64,000 nt of DNA from Diploptera punctata (GCA_030220185.1 JASPKZ010007527.1:1-64000), one strand, 5' to 3'. Counted from the stretch's first letter, positions 38,977 through 49,310 are shown. Notes: generated by a model not told the origin, from the sequence alone. Made by a program: numbers and translations.

Positions 38977-39185
38977 TCCCCGATCATCATATGGACATCA
39001 CAATCATCATCATTCATATTCATGTTAGATTAAGCTTAGGATTAAGGACTCTCCTGGCGCACCACTATCATCATCATCACCCATCATATCGGGGCAGCTG
39101 TAACCCCGCATTCCAGGCGCCCCAACCTCAGAAGTGGGTTACAATTACGTAAATGCCAGGAGAGAACACCAGAAATGTTGAAATG
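38977..39185 (+). mobile_element. SINE A long-form 3' module
   Basis: GATTAAGGACTCTCCTGGCG, CACCCATCATATCGGGGCAG, CAGGCGCCCCAACCTCAGAA, GAACACCAGAAATGTTG. Joined to the previous SINE through GGTCCCCGATC, a word common to both, suggesting recombination at that point. Confidence 0.7.
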
Positions 39186-39214
39186 GCGACCTGGGACATT
39201 GAATTAAAACATAG

Positions 39215-39670
39215 ATAGGCCTATATTCTCCCAGTTATGTTATATGGACTCTTACTTTAAGGGAGGAAAAAATATTAAGAGTATTTGAGAATAAAGTTCT
39301 TAGGAAAATTTTCGGACCAAAGAAAGATGAAAAGATAGGTGAATGGAGAATACTACAAAACAGTGAGCTACATGGTCTTTATAAGAATCCAGATATAATA
39401 GGAACAGTTAAGTCTCGTAGACTGCGATGGACAGGACATGTGTCACGAATCGGGAATGAAAGAGGGGCATGGAAGGTTGTAGGAAAACCAGAGGGAAAAC
39501 ATCCAGTTGGCAAACCGAGTATGAGGTGGGAGAATAACATTAACCATGATTTGAGGGAAGTTGATTTTACAGGAGAACATTGGAAAACAGCACTGGATAG
39601 GGATGTGTGGAGAGCTTATGTCCGTGAACCAACAGTTTCGATAGTGCCAGTGAGTTTATGTCTAATGTAG
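39215..39670 (+). mobile_element. LINE A, C-terminal half
   Basis: ATGTTATATGGACTCTTACT (the GCETW codons deleted), then GEWRILQNSELHGLYKNPDI, RLRWTGHVSRIGNERGAWK, GKHPVGKPSMRWENNINHDL and DRDVWRAYVREP. Ends GATAGTGCCAGTGAGTTTA. Confidence 0.8.
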
Positions 39671-39961
39671 GCTATATCCTAGCAAGTTCACTTTGGTTCG
39701 TTTTCAATTAACTACAAAATCACGTTAAGATATGCATAGTGTCTCCATCTCAGTAACAGCATTTGCGACGGACAAATATCACAAAAGAAAAAAAAATGAT
39801 GTCAATTTAATTCCCGCCGGGATTTTAATCCGGAAGCTCCCATGTAATAATCATCAAGGCCATCTGATATTATTTTTATAAAAAGAATAAAAATAATATG
39901 TCCATTGTTGTGTTCGAATAATAATCTTCAAAGCCACCTGATGTTATTTTTATAAAAAAAA
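39671..39961. other. Unassigned sequence with a SINE-like relic
   Basis: GGGATTTTAATCCGGAAGCT near 39819-39838 may be a B-box-like complement; a tandem-like GATGTTATTTTTATAAAAA / GATATTATTTTTATAAAAAG pair lies at 39864 and 39939. Confidence 0.35.
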
Positions 39962-40790
39962 ACTAGCTAATACCCGGCATGCGCTGCTACGCCTAAACAA
40001 ATGATGTGTTTTTTACGTTTAGTTGAATAAGTAAAAGGAAAAATAATTATAAATTTATATCGTTATTATTTTTAGATATCCCGTGCTGATTACCCGGCAT
40101 TGCCTGGGAATCTACGTATCCCGATCTTTTTGGCAGCAATGAAAGACAAAAATGGTTATTGTGAGTTATCCGTAAGAGATAAACATATGCTGTCGCAGCT
40201 TTTTTGTAGAGTTTTTTAAGATGTTCAATTCTGTGTACATTAATTTTATATATTTGTTATGGTTTAGGTAGCGTAAGCCATTTAAACGTATAAAAGCCAC
40301 TTTTATTTTACTTGTTCACTACAAAGGGTGATTTTTAAGGGTGAAGGGCTTGAGCATTAAAACTCTCTTACAGGTTATAACCTTCCCGGGAAAATCCTGA
40401 ACATTTTGCAAAAAAGCCCCATCACAATCGGCACTGCACGCTTGTCAGAGAATCTACTTATCCCGATCTTCTTGGCATCAATGAAAGACAAAAATGGCTA
40501 TTGTGAGTTATCCGTAAAATATAAACATTCTGATATTCAATTCTGTGTAAATTAATGTTGTGTATTTGTTATGGTTTAGGCAGCGTAAGCTATTTAAGCG
40601 TCAGAAAAGGATTTTTTCACTACAAAGGGTGATTTTTAAGGGTGTAGGAGTTGAGTATCACAACACTCTTATAGCCTATGTTCATCCCGGGAATCTCCTG
40701 TAGATTTTGCAAAAAGCACCATCACAATCGGATCAACGGTATGGCCGCGCCTAAAGTACGAACAAACAAACATTAATTTTTATATATTAG
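39962..40790 (+). mobile_element. Dispersed repeat R4, tandemly repeated body
   Basis: Starts AATACCCGGCATGCGCTGCT. The block GAATCTACGTATCCCGATCT ... GGTGATTTTTAAGGG occurs at 40110-40345 and again at 40450-40650, so part of the element is duplicated. Matches 7088-7600. No coding capacity. Confidence 0.7.
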
Positions 40791-41107
40791 TAGATATTTC
40801 TTATTGTCGTATAAGTTGGCGTTATGAAATGCTCAAGTGATAAGATACAATAATGTATGTTATCTGAAAATTTGCATTCCTATCGCAACTGCAAAAACTA
40901 CTTGGTTTATTTAATTTTACAAATTGTAAACAATTTAATTGGTGTTATATTTCTTTATGTCAAGGCGCTAGAAAATATGTGATTATTTTTAGAACTGTAT
41001 GCAGGTTCTATATACTTAGAATGGCAGGTACATTGTGATATATTTTTGAACATATCTTGCAGTACTTAATATATACCGATTTATTAAACACACTGTGTAT
41101 ATTATAA
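40791..41107. other. Unassigned sequence
   Basis: No gene or repeat recognised. Confidence 0.45.
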
Positions 41108-41830
41108 TACAATTACTTACTTACTGGCACTATCGAACCCGTAGGTTCATGGCCGCGCGGACATAAGTTCTCCATACATCTCTATCCTGAGCTAATGCTT
41201 TCCAATCATTCCCTGTATAATCTACTTCCCTCAAATCATACTTAATGTTATTCTCCCACCTCATTCTTGGTCTACCAACTGGGCGTTTTCCCTCTGGTTT
41301 TCCCACAAGAAGCTTCCATGCACGTCTTTCATTCCCCATGCGTGCCACATGTCCTGCCCACCGCAGTCTACGAGACTTAACTGTTCTTATTATATCTGGT
41401 TTCCTATAAAGACCATGTAGTTCATTGTTAAGTAGTCTTCTCCATTCATCTGTCTGTTCATCTCTCTTTGGTCCAAAAATTTTCCTAAGTACTTTATTCT
41501 CAAATACTTGTAATCTCCTTTCCTCCCTTAAAGTAAGAGTCCATGTTTCGCACCCATATAATATAACGGGTAGAATAATAGTTTTATATATTTTCAGTTT
41601 AACGTTTTTTGAAAGGAGTTGGGACATCAAGAGTCTCTGCAATGCATAATAGCACGCATTTCCAGAATTGAGCCTATGTTTAATTTCTTTGTGCATCTCA
41701 TTCCTATTTGTGATTATTGTTCCTAGGTATTTCAGTTCAGCCACTTCCTCAAAATTTCCCTCATTTGTCATTAACTGTCCATTTCCATTATATAATGTAT
41801 TTCTACGTGTGACCATATATTTAGTTACAA
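41108..41830 (-). mobile_element. LINE A, best preserved C-terminal frame (228 codons)
   Basis: One uninterrupted minus frame, 41816 to 41130. Residues 1-20 NGNGQLMTNEG region; YLGTIIT at 30-36; YGCETWTL at 88-95; FENKVLRKIFGPKRDEQ near 105-121; RLRWAGHVARM at 150-160; GKRPVGRPRMRWENN at 176-190; DRDVWR at 211-216; end AAMNLRVR-stop. It serves as the reference for the family in this window. The RT catalytic box lies upstream and is missing: the copy is truncated at KTKY. The 3' tail is at 41108-41120. No endonuclease domain is present. Confidence 0.9.
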
Positions 41831-41835
41831 TTACT

Positions 41836-42720
41836 GAAAGTTTATATCGTCTGCGTAGAATTTTAAAGGCTTACTTCTTGCTATGCAGTCAGTAAGGTGG
41901 TGTTGTTGACATTTTTGGTCGCATAGGTTGCAGAGGCACTGGTTCGATGCCCTTTTATGGTACATATTCTGTAGTGGAATCCATGTGTGGCGGTCCACGT
42001 GAACACGTGCCTCAGGGAGAAGTTTGGTTCCTTCCATTCTTCGGTGTTCATCGCTGGGGCCAGGAAGAATCCGCGGTCTATATCCTCTGCTTTTTCTTCT
42101 CTCTCTCTCTCTCTCTTATGTGTGCTTCGTAGGCCGGGGTGTGTGGCAGGTTATATTGTAACGCTATTTCTCTGATGAAGAAGTCAGTCTTGGTTAGATG
42201 GTATATGAGTCGAGAGCTCGTTGACCTTGAAACCCTAAGTACTCTCCGGAGGTAGGCAATTTTGACCATTTCCAGTCTTTTCAGATTTGCTATGGTTAAC
42301 CGAGTCCAGAATGTGGTGATTGCATAGCACGCTATTGGTGATATCTTAATGTGAAATAGTCTTATAGCTGTTTCGATTGACAGCTTTTTGACATTTCGAA
42401 TGTGGCCTTTATTGCTGAGTTGCATCTTTCCTGGATGTGCTTGGTGAATGATTTTCCTGTGACGTTAGACCGAGATATTTGTAGCAGTTGGCTAATTCTA
42501 GTTGGGCATTTCCATACTTGAATTTGTCATCCCTGTTTACGTCTAAATTTCATAATCTTAGTTTTGCTTGTGTTAACTTTTAGTTTGTTCCTGTGCGCCC
42601 AGTTCTGTAGTTTATCCAGGCTAGTCTGAAGATTCTGGATAGGATGACTATATCATCTGCATAGAGGAGGACCGTGGGTCGCGTCATGGATACAGTTTCA
42701 TTAATATTAGTTTTCAAAAT
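41836..42720 (-). mobile_element. LINE G with RT catalytic box and C-terminal Cys/His cluster
   Basis: Upstream end: MTRPTVLLYADDIVIL (YADD near 42660). Then frame 42425-42078 with NKGHIRNVKKLSIETAIRLF, ACYAITTFWTRLTIANLKRL, RRVLRVSRSTSSRLIYHLTK. C-terminus (42037-41836): HKRASNQCLCNLCDQKCQQ then HHLTDC, a CxxC...HxxxC cluster usual at the end of CR1/Jockey-type RT proteins, and KPLKFYADDINFQ. Frames are broken between segments. An unrelated CT run (42099-42116) lies inside. Confidence 0.7.
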
Positions 42721-42734
42721 AAATAATCCACTTT

Positions 42735-42919
42735 TTTGTTCAACGCCACGAGCTTACCTTTTATAACATTTCTGATTTTCTCCTCTGGCATTGGCGGAAT
42801 TGTAATCCATTTCTTAGGTTGGGGCACCTGGAAGGCGGAGTTACGTTACCCCGATGATATGACGTGTGATAAATGATAATGAAGCGCCAGGAAAATTCTT
42901 AACCTAAATTCCAGACCGT
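42735..42919 (-). mobile_element. SINE B 3' module fragment
   Basis: CTCCTCTGGCATTGGCGGAA, TTGGGGCACCTGGAAGGCGG, CCCCGATGATATGACG and AGCGCCAGGAAAATTCTTAA, CCTAAATTCCAGACCGTGG; the tRNA-like head is missing. Confidence 0.7.
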
Positions 42920-42957
42920 GGCGCTGTGGTCTCGAGGTAGCGTGCTGCCTTGTCACT
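42920..42957 (+). mobile_element. SINE A head fragment
   Basis: GCGCTGTGGTCTCGAGGTAG and CGTGCTGCCTTGTCAC only: the first 38 bp of the family, joined head to head to the SINE B module. Confidence 0.75.
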
Positions 42958-42984
42958 ATATTTTCGATATTTTTTTTCTGTTCA

Positions 42985-42986
42985 AG

Positions 42987-43042
<56 letters not shown>
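42985..43042. repeat. (ATT)n microsatellite
   Basis: About 18 TTA/ATT units. Confidence 0.95.
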
Positions 43043-43440
43043 CGTCCGCAGTGGACTAGTGGTTATGCTCCTTGCCTCTGGTCCCGAGGGTCGCGGATTC
43101 AAACACGGCTGTGGTCGATGCATTTTTAGCATGAAAATCCAAGGAGCAAGTCCTCCGGGAGGGACTTTAAGCCGTGGGTCCCAAGTTGAAGATTTTCAGA
43201 CTCGTAAAATATCCTTAAGCCTGAATATAAAAATGTCTCTAAGCAAAATTTACCGAACTTTCCAGTCCTAGCACTACCTTCCTTTCCTAGATGTCAGTAT
43301 GAGGCGGAATGCTGACCCCGGGCCACTCCAATGGCATCTATACGAAAACAAGGGTAAGTAAATTAGTTTGGTTCAATTTCTTCCCTGTAGGGAGAGAGCG
43401 CCTAAATCTCTTAATGAAAACATGGGCTTACAAGAAAACA
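43043..43440 (+). mobile_element. tRNA-headed SINE, family D, full length
   Basis: Head CGTCCGCAGTGGACTAGTGG, GGTTATGCTCCTTGCCTCTG, B-box-like GGATTCAAACACGG; body GAAAATCCAAGGAGCAAGTC, GCCGTGGGTCCCAAGTTGAA; end GAAAACATGGGCTTACAAG. It directly follows the ATT run. Confidence 0.85.
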
Positions 43441-43454
43441 TTATCATCATCATC

Positions 43455-43725
43455 ACCATCATCCAGGGATTAAGCCTGTTGGCTCGTTCCGGTTTCATGA
43501 AAGCTAGAATTGTTAAAATTGTTCAGACCATCTTCTGTGTGGGCGACCAACATTTCTCCTTCCGTGCTGTTTATAATTTAGCAATAATTTTGGAAATCTT
43601 TCTTCTGGCATTTTATCAATATGTTCTTTCCAGTCGTTCCTATATTTAATTATTCGGTCTGTAAGTTTGAAAATATTTAGTTCCTTTCTTATACCTTCAA
43701 TTATTTTCTTATCCAGCAGAGTATA
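43455..43725 (-). mobile_element. LINE B, C-terminal fragment
   Basis: Minus frame 43749-43513: YTLLDKKIIEGIRKELNIFK, NDWKEHIDKMPEERFPKLLL, GRRNVGRPHRRWSEQF, then AGGCTTAATCC near 43465. Related to 37473-37865 (same TLLDxKxIExI and GRPxxRW spacing). An (ATT)n run follows at its upstream side. Confidence 0.8.
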
Positions 43726-43729
43726 AGAA

Positions 43730-43735
43730 AATATT

Positions 43736-43812
<77 letters not shown>
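43730..43812. repeat. (ATT)n microsatellite
   Basis: About 23 uninterrupted ATT units plus degenerate flanks. Confidence 0.95.
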
Positions 43813-43813
<1 letters not shown>

Positions 43814-44058
43814 ATCTAGTTTGTATAACCCATCATTTTATCCCGCTATTTAAAGAAATGGAACATTTTACGTTTAAAAATCTCTCTTGCGCACTCAAAT
43901 CATGAACCTGGCCTCAGCATGTAGATGTCGGAAGCCCCACTGTCTGTCCCCCAAGTGCACACATTACAGGCACGCAATGCAGGGTGACTGACATCCGTCG
44001 ATATTCTAACAACTGTACATCTACCATTTGCATACTTGACCCTAATTTAATTCTTTAT
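43813..44058. other. Unassigned sequence
   Basis: No gene or repeat recognised. Confidence 0.45.
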
Positions 44059-44271
44059 ACAGGGTGTTTCTAAATTAGACCCACAAACTTTGGGAGCGGA
44101 TAGATATTCTTCGTTGAAGGATATTTTGTTAAGGAACCCATAGCCTGTGACGCTTCGTCTCAGTGCTAGAGCGATCTTAGAGGAAGGGATTCAAGGAAAC
44201 GGATAAGCACTCCTTTCAGTCCAAGAGACGTTGTCATTGCTACCATCGCTTGGTTTGTTTACTTCCGAAAG
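44059..44271 (+). mobile_element. Mariner-type terminal fragment
   Basis: ACAGGGTGTTTCTAAATTAG at the left end is the usual outer word of mariner-like inverted repeats; GACCCACAAACTTTGGGAGC follows. No opposite terminal repeat and no transposase. It ends where the long-TIR element half-copy starts. Confidence 0.5.
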
Positions 44272-44580
44272 AAATTTACCATCAAAAGCGTGGGGTGCTT
44301 TTTATAGTTTTTACATTTTCTTCTTAGAGACTTTACTTTTACCAATATCTGTTTATTATCAAATATATTAATTGATATAGAGCACCCAACGCTTTTGATG
44401 GTAAAATTATTTTCTTTTTGTAGATAACTCTAGTTTTATTCTATATGTGTTGGAGATGAATTTTTGTTGACCACTTTAATTTTATCCCAAGCGTGTTGGA
44501 AATTAAAATTATTTCTCATTTTTTAGCTCGGTTTTCTATTAAAGCGAGTTGTTTTAGTTTTTTTAAAACTTTTATTTTAT
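44272..44580 (+). mobile_element. Long-TIR element, right half only
   Basis: Matches 27878-28182: TTTACCATCAAAAGCGTGGG, GAGACTTTACTTTTACCAAT, TAGATAACTCTAGTTTTATT, CCCAAGCGTGTTGGAAATTA. The left arm is almost wholly missing. Confidence 0.8.
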
Positions 44581-44582
44581 TT

Positions 44583-44885
44583 TATTCAATGCCCCAGGTT
44601 GTTATTCGACATTTCTGGTGTTCTCTCCTGGCATTGGCTTAATTGTAAACCACTTCTGGAGTTGGGGCGCCTAGAAAGCGGAGTTACGTTACCCCGATGA
44701 TATGATGAGTGATAAATGATAATGAAGCGCCAGGAGAGTTCTTCACCTAAATTCCAGGCCATTGGCAACTACAGGAATAATTCCCTTTAAGAAAAAATTC
44801 CTATGGTCTGACCGGGAATCGAACCTGGAGCCTCATGAACAATAGTCAGAAACGCTGATTACCAGCCCATGATGGTGGTCGGTAA
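44583..44885 (-). mobile_element. tRNA-headed SINE, family B, full length
   Basis: GCCCCAGGTTGTTATTCGAC, TTGGGGCGCCTAGAAAGCGG, GAAGCGCCAGGAGAGTTCTT, GACCGGGAATCGAACCTGGA, GAAACGCTGATTACCAGCCC. Confidence 0.8.
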
Positions 44886-45099
44886 AAACAGTATTTAGAT
44901 GTGTAAAAAGAGTCCACAATCGAAATGGGGTACAGCAAGTGTTTCTTCTAACATTGTCCTTAGAGCGAGAACTAAGTAGATAGCCTATGACCTCAACACT
45001 TGAGAGTCGCGACGGAAAACATAGTAAAAACCGATGATGATGATGATGATGACGATATAATTAAATTAGATGCATTTAATTTATCTATATTAGATACGT

Positions 45100-45402
45100 G
45101 CACCGCTGTGGTCTCGAGGTAGCGTGCTGCCTTGTCACGCAGCGGGCCCGGGTTTGATCTCCGGTTGGGGCAGTTTTTCTGGGTGAGGTTTTTATCGGGG
45201 GTTATGCTCACCTGTAAGACAAATGTCAGGAAAACTTTAAGGCCCAAACTGCCCCCGAAATCATCCGGCCATCATCATCCTTCACCGGTGTGGAAAGCAA
45301 CGGGAAGCTACCACACCTACAATTCCCTAGTAAAGCTGCAAATGAAAATGCTATGATTGCAGTGAAGGACCTGCCTTCGGGCAGTATTACTATGGATGGA
45401 TG
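45100..45402 (+). mobile_element. tRNA-headed SINE, family A (short form)
   Basis: CACCGCTGTGGTCTCGAGGT, B box GGGTTTGATCTCCGGTTGGG, end GGCAGTATTACTATGGATGG. Flanking GATACGTG (left) and GGTACGTT (right) are a possible imperfect TSD. Confidence 0.85.
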
Positions 45403-45608
45403 TGAGGTACGTTTGTTTCCAAAGATTTGTGGGATTAACATGAAAATGCACGATAAGAACGAACAAGATAAACAAGCACAAAAGATAACCTTTTACCTTT
45501 GTACAGATAAACAGAGGTTTCCACTTGCTACAGAATTCCCTGGTTGTGATAGTTTCAGTAAAATATAAAGTTAAGAAATAGTTTTAGAATACATTCAGTT
45601 GTGCGACC

Positions 45609-45900
45609 AGCCTCATGGGCTAGTGGCCAGCCTTCATGAGGTCCCGGGTTCGATTCCCGGTCAAACATAGGATTTTTCCCGTAATGGGAATTATTCCTGT
45701 GGTTGTCCATGGTCTGGAATTTAGGTTAAGAACTCTCCTGGCGCTTCATTATCATTTATTTTCCATCATATCAACGGGGTAACGTAACTCCGCCTTCCAG
45801 GTGCCCCAACCAAAGAAATGGATTACAATTCTGTCACTGCCAGCGGAGAAAACCAGAAATGCCATAAAAGACAACTCGGTGGCATTAGACAAATAACAAA
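45609..45900 (+). mobile_element. tRNA-headed SINE, family B, full length
   Basis: GCCTCATGGGCTAGTGGCCA, B box CCCGGGTTCGATTCCCGGTC, AATTATTCCTGTGGTTGTCC, then the shared module to GACAACTCGGTGGCATTAGA. ACATTCAGTTGTGC occurs on both sides (45591 and 45900), a good 14-bp TSD with the right copy at 45900-45913. Confidence 0.85.
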
Positions 45901-45934
45901 ACATTCAGTTGTGCAACCAAAATTCTACAGTTTG

Positions 45935-46200
45935 GAATCAAGTCTCGTAGACTGCGATGGGCAGGACATGTGGCACGAATTGTGAATGAAAGACGTGAAT
46001 AGAAGCTTCTTGTAGGTAAACCAGAGGGAAAACGGCTAGTTGGTGGACCAATAGTAATATGGGAGAATAACATTAATTATGATTTGAGGGAAGTAGATTA
46101 TACAGGGAATGATTGGAAAACATTAGCTCAGGATAGGTATGTATGGAGAGGTTATGTCCGCGCGGCCGTGAACCTACGGGTTCGATAGTGCCAGTGAGTT
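45935..46200 (+). mobile_element. LINE A, 3' terminal fragment
   Basis: GGAATCAAGTCTCGTAGACT to GATAGTGCCAGTGAGTTTGA; encodes SRRLRWAGHVARIVNER, GNDWKTLAQDRYVWRGYVRA with a stop early on. Its upstream end follows the SINE B copy. An ATT run follows at 46205. Confidence 0.8.
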
Positions 46201-46203
46201 TGA

Positions 46204-46204
<1 letters not shown>

Positions 46205-46247
<43 letters not shown>
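46205..46247. repeat. (ATT)n microsatellite
   Basis: About 14 ATT units. Confidence 0.9.
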
Positions 46248-46249
<2 letters not shown>

Positions 46250-46321
46250 TTTTGTTGTCCCTAACTTTGTAAATCTACCACAATTTTACAATAAATAATT
46301 ATAAGGTAATCGCATTATAAA

Positions 46322-46560
46322 TTCAAGCCCCTCTTTCATTCCCCAATCGTACCACGTGTCCTGCCCATCGCAGTCTACGAGACTTAACTGTTCTTATTAT
46401 ATCTGGCTTCCTATAAACACCATGTAGTTCATTGTTATTAAGTTTTCTCCATTCACCTGTCTGTCGATCTCTCTTCGACCAAAATTTTCCTAAGAACTTT
46501 ATTCTCAAATATTCGTAATCTTATCTCCTCCTTTAAAGTAAGAGTCCATGTAATTGGCCC
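46322..46560 (-). mobile_element. LINE A internal fragment
   Basis: Minus frame 46508-46323: KFLGKFWSKRDRQTGEWRKL, NNNELHGVYRKPDIIRTVKS, RRLRWAGHVVRLGNERGA. Truncated at both ends; the right end (TAAAGTAAGAGTCCATG) stops before YGCETW. Confidence 0.8.
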
Positions 46561-46624
46561 GACTATCGTAAGAAAAACAGTGTTTGCCCAACAGGAAGGT
46601 CTCATTTCTGATTCGTTTTAAAAA

Positions 46625-46790
46625 TAATATAAATATCCTCAACTCAGTGTCGGGTCGAGGGATCAGATATACAGGTCTGTGTGCCGGCCAACCACGCCTC
46701 ACGCACCGTCACAGGGGCAGATGAACGAAGTGAAATGAAATGGATGAGAAAAGTATGGAGAAATGGTGGAATGGAATTTTATCAGGGATA
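46625..46790 (-). mobile_element. SINE F body fragment
   Basis: GTCGGGTCGAGGGATCAGAT, GTGTGCCGGCCAACCACGCC, CACCGTCACAGGGGCAGATG match the body of the family F copy at 50700. The head is missing. Confidence 0.6.
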
Positions 46791-46794
46791 ACTA

Positions 46795-47600
46795 ACTAAC
46801 TAATTCACTGGCACTATCGAACCCGTAGGTTCATGGCCGCGCGGACATAAGCTCTCCATACAACCGTATCCTGAGCTAATGTTTTCCAATAATCACCTGT
46901 ATAATCTACTTCCCTTAAATCATACTTAATGTTATTCTCCCACCTCATTATTGGTCTACCAACTGGGCGTTTTCCCTCTGGTTTTTCCTACAAGAAGCTT
47001 CCATGCAAGTTTTTCATTCCCCATACGCGCAACATGTCCTGCCCATCGTAGTCTACGAGACTTAACTTATATCTGGCTTCCTACATAGACCATGTAATTC
47101 ACTGTTAAGCAGTCTTCTCCATTCACCTGTCTGTTCATCTCTCTCTTTGATCCAAACATTTTCCTAAGAACTTTATTCTCAAATAGTCATAATCTCCTTT
47201 CCTCCCTTAAAGTAAGAGTCCATGTTTCGCATCCATATAATATAACTGGTAGAATAATAGTTTTTTATATTTTCTGTTTAACGTTTTTTGAAAGAAGTTG
47301 GGAAGTCAAAAGTCTCTGTAATACATAATAGGACGCATTTCCAGAATTGAGCCTATGTTTAATTTTTTTGTGCATCTCATTCCTGTTTGTGATTATTGTT
47401 CCTAGGTATTTGAATTCAGCCACTTCCTCAAAATTTCCCTCATTTGTCATTAGCTGTCCATTTCCATTGTATAATGTATTTCTATGTGTGACCATATATT
47501 TAGTTTTATAGATATTTACTTCCAGTCCCAATTTCTTAGTGTTACTCAGTAGTGTGTGCGTGTTGGCCTTTAGTATCTCCTCGCTATCGCCCAAATTTTA
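46795..47600 (-). mobile_element. LINE A, long 3' half
   Basis: From 3' tail (AACTAACTAACTAATTCACT) through YGCETWTL (near 47220) to frame 47594-47265: GDSEEILKANTHTLLSNTKK, LGLEVNIYKTKYMVTHRNTL, FKYLGTIITNRNEMHKKIKH. It is cut just after the catalytic box position (GDSEEI), so the YADD itself is lost. Confidence 0.85.
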
Positions 47601-47715
47601 GCAGAAAACTAACCAAGCTCCCTTTCGTCCACTACGAAATCCATATGGAGTGAGCGAGACTCGATCTCGAGACCGCAGCAGTGAGAGGCCAGCGTCTAAC
47701 CTCATGCTCCACTCG
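47600..47715 (-). mobile_element. SINE F head fragment
   Basis: GAGACTCGATCTCGAGACCG, CAGCAGTGAGAGGCCAGCGT and AACCTCATGCTCCACTCG: complement of a tRNA-like head as at 50940-51010. Confidence 0.55.
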
Positions 47716-47994
47716 TTTTAAAAACAATAAAATAAATAATACGGAATTTGAAATTGTAGACACGTATTTATCATCGGAAGACATTTGTCTATGTAAACGC
47801 CTATAAGATTAAAACGCAACATCTTGGGAAATCCAACAAGTGTTACGTAACTTCAAGGTGAAATCTCATTAGCAACTAATGTTGTTTACAGAGGCTCTGC
47901 CCAGTTTATGAACCAGCTCTTGATAAAAAGTAATTATTGTAACGGGACCAAACTCGTTAAAAAGAATAGTATCTCGTTGTATACATGTACAAGC
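47716..47994. other. Unassigned sequence
   Basis: No gene or repeat recognised. Confidence 0.45.
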
Positions 47995-48106
47995 CTCGTG
48001 GTCGTGTGGTCAGAGTTTCTCATTAGAGTCCATTATGGGATCCCGATTTCAATTCCCGGCCAGACTGAAGATTTTTTTTCCTTAAAGGGAATTATTTTTC
48101 GTGTGG
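47995..48106 (+). mobile_element. SINE B head fragment
   Basis: GCCTCGTGGTCGTGTGGTCA, GATTTCAATTCCCGGCCAGA, CTTAAAGGGAATTATT; cut at GTGTGGTTGA where LINE A begins. Confidence 0.7.
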
Positions 48107-49310
48107 TTGATGAAGGCTTACAACTGAATAATATTAATAAGCTGTTAGTTTATGCTGATGATGTAGTAGTATTGGCTGATAGCGAGGAGATTACTAAAGG
48201 CCAACACGCACACACACTATTGAGTGGCACTAAGAAATTCGGACTCGAAGTAAATATCAATAAAACTAAATATATGGTCACACATAGAAATACATTATAC
48301 GATGGAAATGGACAGCTAATGACAAATGAGGGAAATTTTGAGGAAGTGGCTGAATTCAAATAGCTAGGAACAATAATCACAAACAGGAATGAGATGCACA
48401 AAGAAATTAAACATAGGCTCAATTCTGGAAATGCATGTTTTTATGTATTGCAGAGACTCTTGATGTATTGCAGAGTCCCAATCCTTTCAAAAAACGTTAA
48501 ACTGAAAATATATAAAACTGTTATTTCTCCTAGTTATATTATATGGATGTGAAACATGGACTCTTACTTTAAGGGAGGAAAGGAGATTACAACTATATAA
48601 TTGTAGGCTTTCACGGCCGGCATCTTGATCCATATTTGGTTCGTCTTCCGGGCTTATAGGCCGTGGTCTGGTTGTCTTCATACTAGACGTTTCGTCTACT
48701 GCTGCGGTAGACATCATCAGGAGATACCGGGGTTTAGCTATAAACAGAGAGAGTTTCCAACGACCAGCCAGTCTGCAGCCGACTGTTGAGGAATTCACAG
48801 AGAGCACGCAGTATCTCCTGATGATGTCTACCGCAGCAGTAGACGAAACGTCGAGTATGAAGACAACCAGACCACGGCCTATAAGCCCGGAAGACGAACC
48901 AAATATGGATCGAGATTACAACTGTTTGAGAGTAAAATTCTTAGGAAAATGTTTGGACCAACGAGAGATTAACAGACGGGTGAATGGAGAAGACTACATA
49001 ACAATGAACTACACGGTCTTTATAGGAAGCCAGATATAATAAGAACAGTTAAGTCTCGTAGACTGCGATGGGCAGGACATGTGGCACGTATGGGGGATGA
49101 AAGACGTGCATGGAAGCTTCTTCTAGGAAAACCAGAGGGAACATGCCCAGTTGGTGGACCAAGAACGAGGTGGGAGAACAACATTAACTATGATTTGAGG
49201 GAAGTAGATTATACAGGGAATGATTGGAAAGCATTAGCTCAGGATAGGGATGTATGGAGAGCTTATGTCCGCGCGGCCATGAACCTACGGGTTCGATAGT
49301 GCCAGTGAGT
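48107..49310 (+). mobile_element. LINE A with catalytic YADD, split by a Penelope-terminus-like insertion
   Basis: 48107-48594: DEGLQLNNINKLLVYADDVV, GTKKFGLEVNINKTKYMVTH, then a stop at 48361 and the YGCETW region near 48545. 48912-49310: FGPKRD-like remnant, RTVKSRRLRWAGHVARMGDE, ENNINYDLREVDYTGNDWKA, DRDVWRAYVRAAMNLRVR-stop. The two halves rejoin at GAGATTACAACT. 5'-truncated upstream of YADD. Confidence 0.9.
48595..48911. mobile_element. Inverted-repeat insertion related to Penelope-like termini, 12-bp TSD
   Basis: 317 bp flanked by GAGATTACAACT (48583-48594 and 48912-48923). Arms 48627-48726 and 48811-48911 are inverted copies of about 100 bp; spacer 48727-48810. Each arm encodes MSTAAVDETSSMKTTRPRPI / SPEDEPNMD, analogous to the C-terminal wording NPADDGTSPESATVK of the Penelope fragment at 20684. 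Each arm carries a CTGATGAT-stem-GAAAC core. No nuclease or RT domain. Confidence 0.7.

Noticed and set aside
41831..42037. Second RT catalytic box (FYADDINF) in LINE G
   Set aside because: It lies after the C-terminal Cys/His cluster, not in an RT core; the real YADD is near 42660.
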